The notes under the pieces are model-generated. The model did not search any database. It was not told where the DNA came from and worked only from the letters and a program-made list of their open reading frames with translations. A DNA stretch of 64,000 nucleotides, from contig JAIBBU010000009.1 of assembly GCA_019694515.1 (NCBI GenBank), forward strand, positions 38,588 through 102,587, written 5' to 3'. Shown piece after piece: positions 60,793-64,000 of the stretch. A program made the position numbers and the translations under genes. Position 1 is the first letter of the stretch. Each line of letters begins with the position of its first letter. This DNA comes from Oligoflexia bacterium (lineage in GTDB: Bacteria; Bdellovibrionota_C; UBA2361; JBGSMV01).

Positions 60793-61815
60793 ATGAGCGC
60801 CAAGCATCTTTATTCGATCCCACTTCTCCTACTCACAGCAGCCTTGTCTCTGCCATTTGCCGCGCACGCCGACAAGTTGATTAGCATTGACGGCTCCAGC
60901 ACGGTCTATCCCATTACGGAAGCCGTAGCCGAGGAATTTCAAAATTCTAACGGTGGCGCCGTTAAGGTGACGGTGGGTATCTCCGGCACGGGTGGAGGAT
61001 TTAAGAAATTTACCCGCGGCGAAATTGACATCTCCGACGCCTCACGTCCAATCTCGGCAGAGGAATTAGCGCAGGCACACCAGAATCAGATTGAATTCAT
61101 TGAGCTGCCGATCGCTTTCGATGCTTTGACCGTAATGGTGAATCCGAAAAATGACTGGGTTGATTATCTTACCGTGGCAGAGCTTAAGAAGATCTGGGAG
61201 CCCGACGCACAGGGCAAAATCACCAAATGGAGCCAGGTTCGAAATGGCTGGCCTGATACTCCGATCAAGCTCTACGGGGCGGGATCTGACTCCGGCACCT
61301 TCGATTACTTCACCGAAGCGATCGTCGGAAAGGCTAAGTCCAGTCGCGGCGATTACACCGCCAGCGAAGATGATAACGTTCTAGTGCAGGGTATTAAAAA
61401 CGACAAGAATGCGCTGGGCTATTTCGGCTATGCCTACTATGCCGAAAACCAGGATGCCCTAAAAGCCGTACCGATCGTGGCCTCCGGTAAAGATGCTAAT
61501 TTAGCGAATGCCGTTAGTCCTTCTCCGGAAACGGTTAAAGCCGGAACATATCACCCGTTGGCACGTCCCATCTTCATTTACGTTAATAAGAAATCTCTGG
61601 GGCGTGAAGAAGTTAGAAACTTCGTGGAATTTTACCTTAAAAGTTCAGCGGCGCTTACGGCTGAAGTAAAATACGTCCCGCTTCCAGAGGCAGCCTACGA
61701 AAAGGCGCTCGCCAGACTGCAGAACGGCTTTTCTGGAACGGCTTTCTCGGGGCATGCTGATGTGGCTATCAATATAGACGAAATGTTCAAGCGCGAACTC
61801 AAAAACGGGGCTTAA
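60793..61815 (+). CDS. pstS: Phosphate-binding periplasmic protein PstS
   Basis: 340 residues from ATG 60793, chosen because AAGGGGAACC precedes it and the signal peptide starts here ([20 protein letters not shown]). The phosphate site motifs are [12 protein letters not shown] and [12 protein letters not shown], with DISDASRP and [12 protein letters not shown] following. It is the substrate-capturing part of Pst. First gene of pstSCA; upstream, the ~217 bases to pstB should hold a divergent promoter, perhaps PhoB-type, but I found no clear Pho box. Confidence 0.94.
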   Translation: MSAKHLYSIPLLLLTAALSLPFAAHADKLISIDGSSTVYPITEAVAEEFQNSNGGAVKVTVGISGTGGGFKKFTRGEIDISDASRPISAEELAQAHQNQIEFIELPIAFDALTVMVNPKNDWVDYLTVAELKKIWEPDAQGKITKWSQVRNGWPDTPIKLYGAGSDSGTFDYFTEAIVGKAKSSRGDYTASEDDNVLVQGIKNDKNALGYFGYAYYAENQDALKAVPIVASGKDANLANAVSPSPETVKAGTYHPLARPIFIYVNKKSLGREEVRNFVEFYLKSSAALTAEVKYVPLPEAAYEKALARLQNGFSGTAFSGHADVAINIDEMFKRELKNGA

Positions 61816-61817
61816 CG

Positions 61818-62756
61818 GTGAATTGGACTGGGCAGGAATTGCTGAGCACAGCAGGCTTGGATTCGTCCGCAGAAACTCGCGTTCGCAAATTGCGCGAGCG
61901 CGCGATTGAAGCGCTGCTGCTGATGGCCGCTGGATCCTCTGTTCTGATCACGATTGGAATTGTGGGGGTACTGCTATACGAGTCCTCCACTTTCTTTGCG
62001 CATGTCTCGGTGCGGGATTTCGTCACCGACACGGAGTGGACGCCGCTGTTTTCTGATGCGCATTTTGGAATTGCACCTCTCGTCGCGGGCACCCTCACCA
62101 CTACTATGATTGCGTTGCTGGTAGCGGTGCCGTGCGGAGTGATCATGGCAGTATGGCTAAGTGAATATTGCTCTGCGGCCATCAGGGAGTGGCTTAAACC
62201 GCTGCTTGAACTTTTGGCCGCAGTGCCGACGGTCGTATACGGCTACTTTGCACTCCTTTTTGTAACTCCCGCGCTCAAGCAAATTTTCCCTGAGTTGCCG
62301 GGTTTTAACATGCTCTCCGCTGGCATCGTAATCGGCATCATGATTATTCCTTATATCAGCTCGATCAGCGAAGACGCGCTGCGAGCGGTTCCGAATTCGC
62401 TGCGTGAGGCCGCTTATGCGTTGGGGGCCAATCGCTTTCAGACCTCTTGGCAGGTCCTAGTGCCGGCTGCTTACTCGGGGCTGACGGCAGCCTTCGTCTT
62501 GGGCATCTCCCGGGCCGTGGGCGAAACGATGGTGGTTGCAATCGCAGCGGGGATGCAGCCCAACCTGACGATCAATCCGCTGGAACCGGCCGCCACTATT
62601 ACGGCCTTCATTGTGCAGGTGAGCCTCGGAGATCTTCCGCACGGCAGCATCGGCTATCAGTCGATCTTCGCTGCCGGATTGGTGTTAATGCTGATGACTC
62701 TAAGCTTCAATGTACTGGGCAATTTAATGCGGAAGAAATACCGGGAGGTATATTAG
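61818..62756 (+). CDS. pstC: Phosphate ABC transporter permease PstC
   Basis: 312 residues, six membrane segments, with a binding-protein-dependent transport motif near residues ~180-230 (EDALRAVPNSLREAAYALGA, the EAA loop that contacts PstB). GTG 61818 starts it two bases after the pstS stop. The cytoplasmic N-terminus of ~30 residues before TM1 is polar. Distinguished from PstA by the FYES-type STFFAHVSVRDF region and order in the operon. Confidence 0.93.
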   Translation: MNWTGQELLSTAGLDSSAETRVRKLRERAIEALLLMAAGSSVLITIGIVGVLLYESSTFFAHVSVRDFVTDTEWTPLFSDAHFGIAPLVAGTLTTTMIALLVAVPCGVIMAVWLSEYCSAAIREWLKPLLELLAAVPTVVYGYFALLFVTPALKQIFPELPGFNMLSAGIVIGIMIIPYISSISEDALRAVPNSLREAAYALGANRFQTSWQVLVPAAYSGLTAAFVLGISRAVGETMVVAIAAGMQPNLTINPLEPAATITAFIVQVSLGDLPHGSIGYQSIFAAGLVLMLMTLSFNVLGNLMRKKYREVY

Positions 62757-62757
62757 G

Positions 62758-63657
62758 ATGGCGCGCCCCGCGGTAATCATGGACCGACTTTTCTTAATTG
62801 GAGGAGCGCTGATAACCGCCCTGATCTTCGGCATTCTAATGCTGCTAATCGGCGATCTAGTTCAACACGGTCTCCACCGTTTGTCCTGGAGCTTCATTCA
62901 AAACTTTCCTTCGCGCTTCCCTGAAAAGGCCGGCATTCTCTCCGCTTGGGTCGGAAGCCTCTTGGTAGTGTTGGTGACAATGCTGACCGCTCTGCCAATT
63001 GGAATCGCCAGCGGAGTGTATCTGGAGGAATATGCACCCAAGAACCGCCTCACCGCAGTTATAGAAATTAATATCGCCAACTTGGCCGGCGTGCCGTCAA
63101 TTATCTGGGGCCTCATGGCGCTCGGTTTGTTTATCTATGTCTGTGGCTTCGGCCACAGCGTGCTGACAGCCGGATTCACACTAGGTCTGTTGGTGCTGCC
63201 AATCGTGATTATTTCAACCCGTGAAGCGATACGAACGGTACCGCGCAGGATTCGCGAGGCTTCTCTAGCGCTCGGCGCCACAAAATGGCAAACCATTCGA
63301 CACCACGTCCTGCCTTATTCAATGGGTGGAATCTTAACGGGAGCGATTATCAGTATTTCGCGTGCGCTGGGAGAGACTGCGCCGCTGATTACCATCGGCG
63401 CTTTAACTTACGTCGCATTCTTACCTTCGAGTCCAATATCGGCCAGCTATCCGTTCGTTAGTGCGGAACCTTTCGCCTGGTTATTTTCGGGCTTTACCGT
63501 GCTGCCAATTCAGATGTTCAACTGGGTCTCCCGGCCGCAAGCGGCCTTTCACGAGAACGCGGCAGCTGCCGGCCTGGTGCTGCTGATGATCACCTTGACA
63601 CTTAATGTCACCGCAATCATTCTGCGTAGCCGCTTTAGAAAACGGGTGAAGTGGTAG
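62758..63657 (+). CDS. pstA: Phosphate ABC transporter permease PstA
   Basis: 299 residues, six membrane segments. The EAA loop REAIRTVPRRIREASLALGA lies mid-protein, and SISRALGETAPLITIGAL follows in the usual place. ATG 62758 is one base after the pstC stop, with GGAGG about ten bases upstream in the pstC end. Completes PstSCA; PstB is supplied from the divergent transcript at 59745-60575. Confidence 0.93.
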   Translation: MARPAVIMDRLFLIGGALITALIFGILMLLIGDLVQHGLHRLSWSFIQNFPSRFPEKAGILSAWVGSLLVVLVTMLTALPIGIASGVYLEEYAPKNRLTAVIEINIANLAGVPSIIWGLMALGLFIYVCGFGHSVLTAGFTLGLLVLPIVIISTREAIRTVPRRIREASLALGATKWQTIRHHVLPYSMGGILTGAIISISRALGETAPLITIGALTYVAFLPSSPISASYPFVSAEPFAWLFSGFTVLPIQMFNWVSRPQAAFHENAAAAGLVLLMITLTLNVTAIILRSRFRKRVKW

Positions 63658-63785
63658 CACCTAGGATGCACCGCAATAGCGCCCATTAATTGCGATCAGC
63701 TCCAAGAAGTTCGACAATCGAAAAGACCGCATGCGCCGCTAACCGCTATCTGCTATAGAACTACTGAATTTCTAGGAGAATCATC

Positions 63786-64000
63786 ATGTTTAAATCGATT
63801 ACAGATGCACCTAATGCGCCCCAGGCCATCGGCCCCTACTCCCAGGCGCTTGAAGCCGGGAATATGATCTTTCTTTCAGGACAAATTCCCCTTGATCCGT
63901 CCACGGGCGAACTCACTCAGGGTATCGAAAATCAGACGACTCAGGTGCTGAAGAATATTAAGGCCGTGCTTACACATCTCGGCTTGAGTTTCAGCAATGT
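63786..64000 (+). CDS. ridA: RidA-family enamine/imine deaminase, N-terminal part (cut by window edge)
   Basis: First 71 codons only. RidA hydrolyses reactive 2-aminoacrylate-type enamines formed by PLP enzymes. Visible motifs: APQAIGPYSQALEAGN and IFLSGQIPLDPSTGEL, as in YjgF/YER057c/UK114 proteins. ATG 63786 follows AGGAGAA at good spacing. The conserved C-terminal Arg/Glu of the active site lie beyond the window. Confidence 0.93.
   Translation, partial: MFKSITDAPNAPQAIGPYSQALEAGNMIFLSGQIPLDPSTGELTQGIENQTTQVLKNIKAVLTHLGLSFSN

Overview
The window looks like a piece of a Gram-negative bacterial chromosome of roughly even base composition. The support is a lipoprotein signal peptidase beside many lipoproteins, an Omp85-type outer-membrane barrel, periplasmic murein hydrolases, and intact housekeeping genes on both strands. 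The mix (Ser/Thr kinase, receiver-domain proteins without kinases, many orphan lipoproteins, degenerate PilB-like ATPase) would suit a deep 'deltaproteobacterial' or Bdellovibrionota-like lineage, but that placement is a weak inference. No prophage, plasmid or CRISPR array was seen.

Layout. 1-3.3 kb: def-fmt-rpe and two orphan genes. 3.7-6 kb: clpX and htpX. 5.97-7.13 kb: a RAYT (REP-associated transposase) between two inverted palindromes that abut the stop codons of its neighbours. 7.1-11.0 kb (minus strand): WD40 lipoprotein/membrane protein, lspA and three glycine-zipper lipoproteins. 11.1-12.5 kb: a half DEAD-box protein. 12.5-16.9 kb (minus): Ser/Thr kinase, LysM lytic transglycosylase, PBP4-type carboxypeptidase, ferredoxin. 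17.2-17.6 kb: tRNA-Cys whose 3' end begins an array of 88-bp foldback repeats. 17.6-22.5 kb: two methyltransferases separated by RAYT-type palindromes, a receiver protein with an unknown long output region, and an orphan. 22.8-24.4 kb: xseA-xseB. 24.4-29.5 kb: uncharacterised genes, two of which overlap convergently. 29.6-34.7 kb: pyruvate dehydrogenase E2, lipA, split riboflavin-pathway genes, and a PilB-like pseudo-ATPase fused to a receiver. 35.0-40.7 kb: a single 1884-codon TamB-TamA fusion. 40.8-43.5 kb: two lipoproteins and a TPR protein with a clear terminator. 43.6-50.9 kb: two polytopic membrane proteins, adenosine-deaminase-like enzyme, MFS transporter, RlmI-like rRNA methyltransferase. 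51-58.6 kb: hydrolase-like lipoprotein, arginase, Kup, TerC, subtilase, orphan. 58.6-63.7 kb: divergent pst system (pstB-phoU-macro domain one way, pstSCA the other). The window ends inside a RidA gene.

How the genes work together. LspA next to several lipoproteins, MltD-like and PBP4-like enzymes, and the TamB-TamA fusion form an envelope-biogenesis theme. E2 plus LipA form a lipoylation pair. PstSCAB-PhoU forms phosphate uptake and its control, with an ADP-ribose macro-domain enzyme translationally linked to phoU. The most unusual items are the fused TamB-TamA polypeptide, the tRNA-Cys-derived foldback array, the RAYT with its dispersed palindromes, and two proteins that keep the fold but seem to have lost the catalytic residues of ATPases (half-helicase and PilB-REC).
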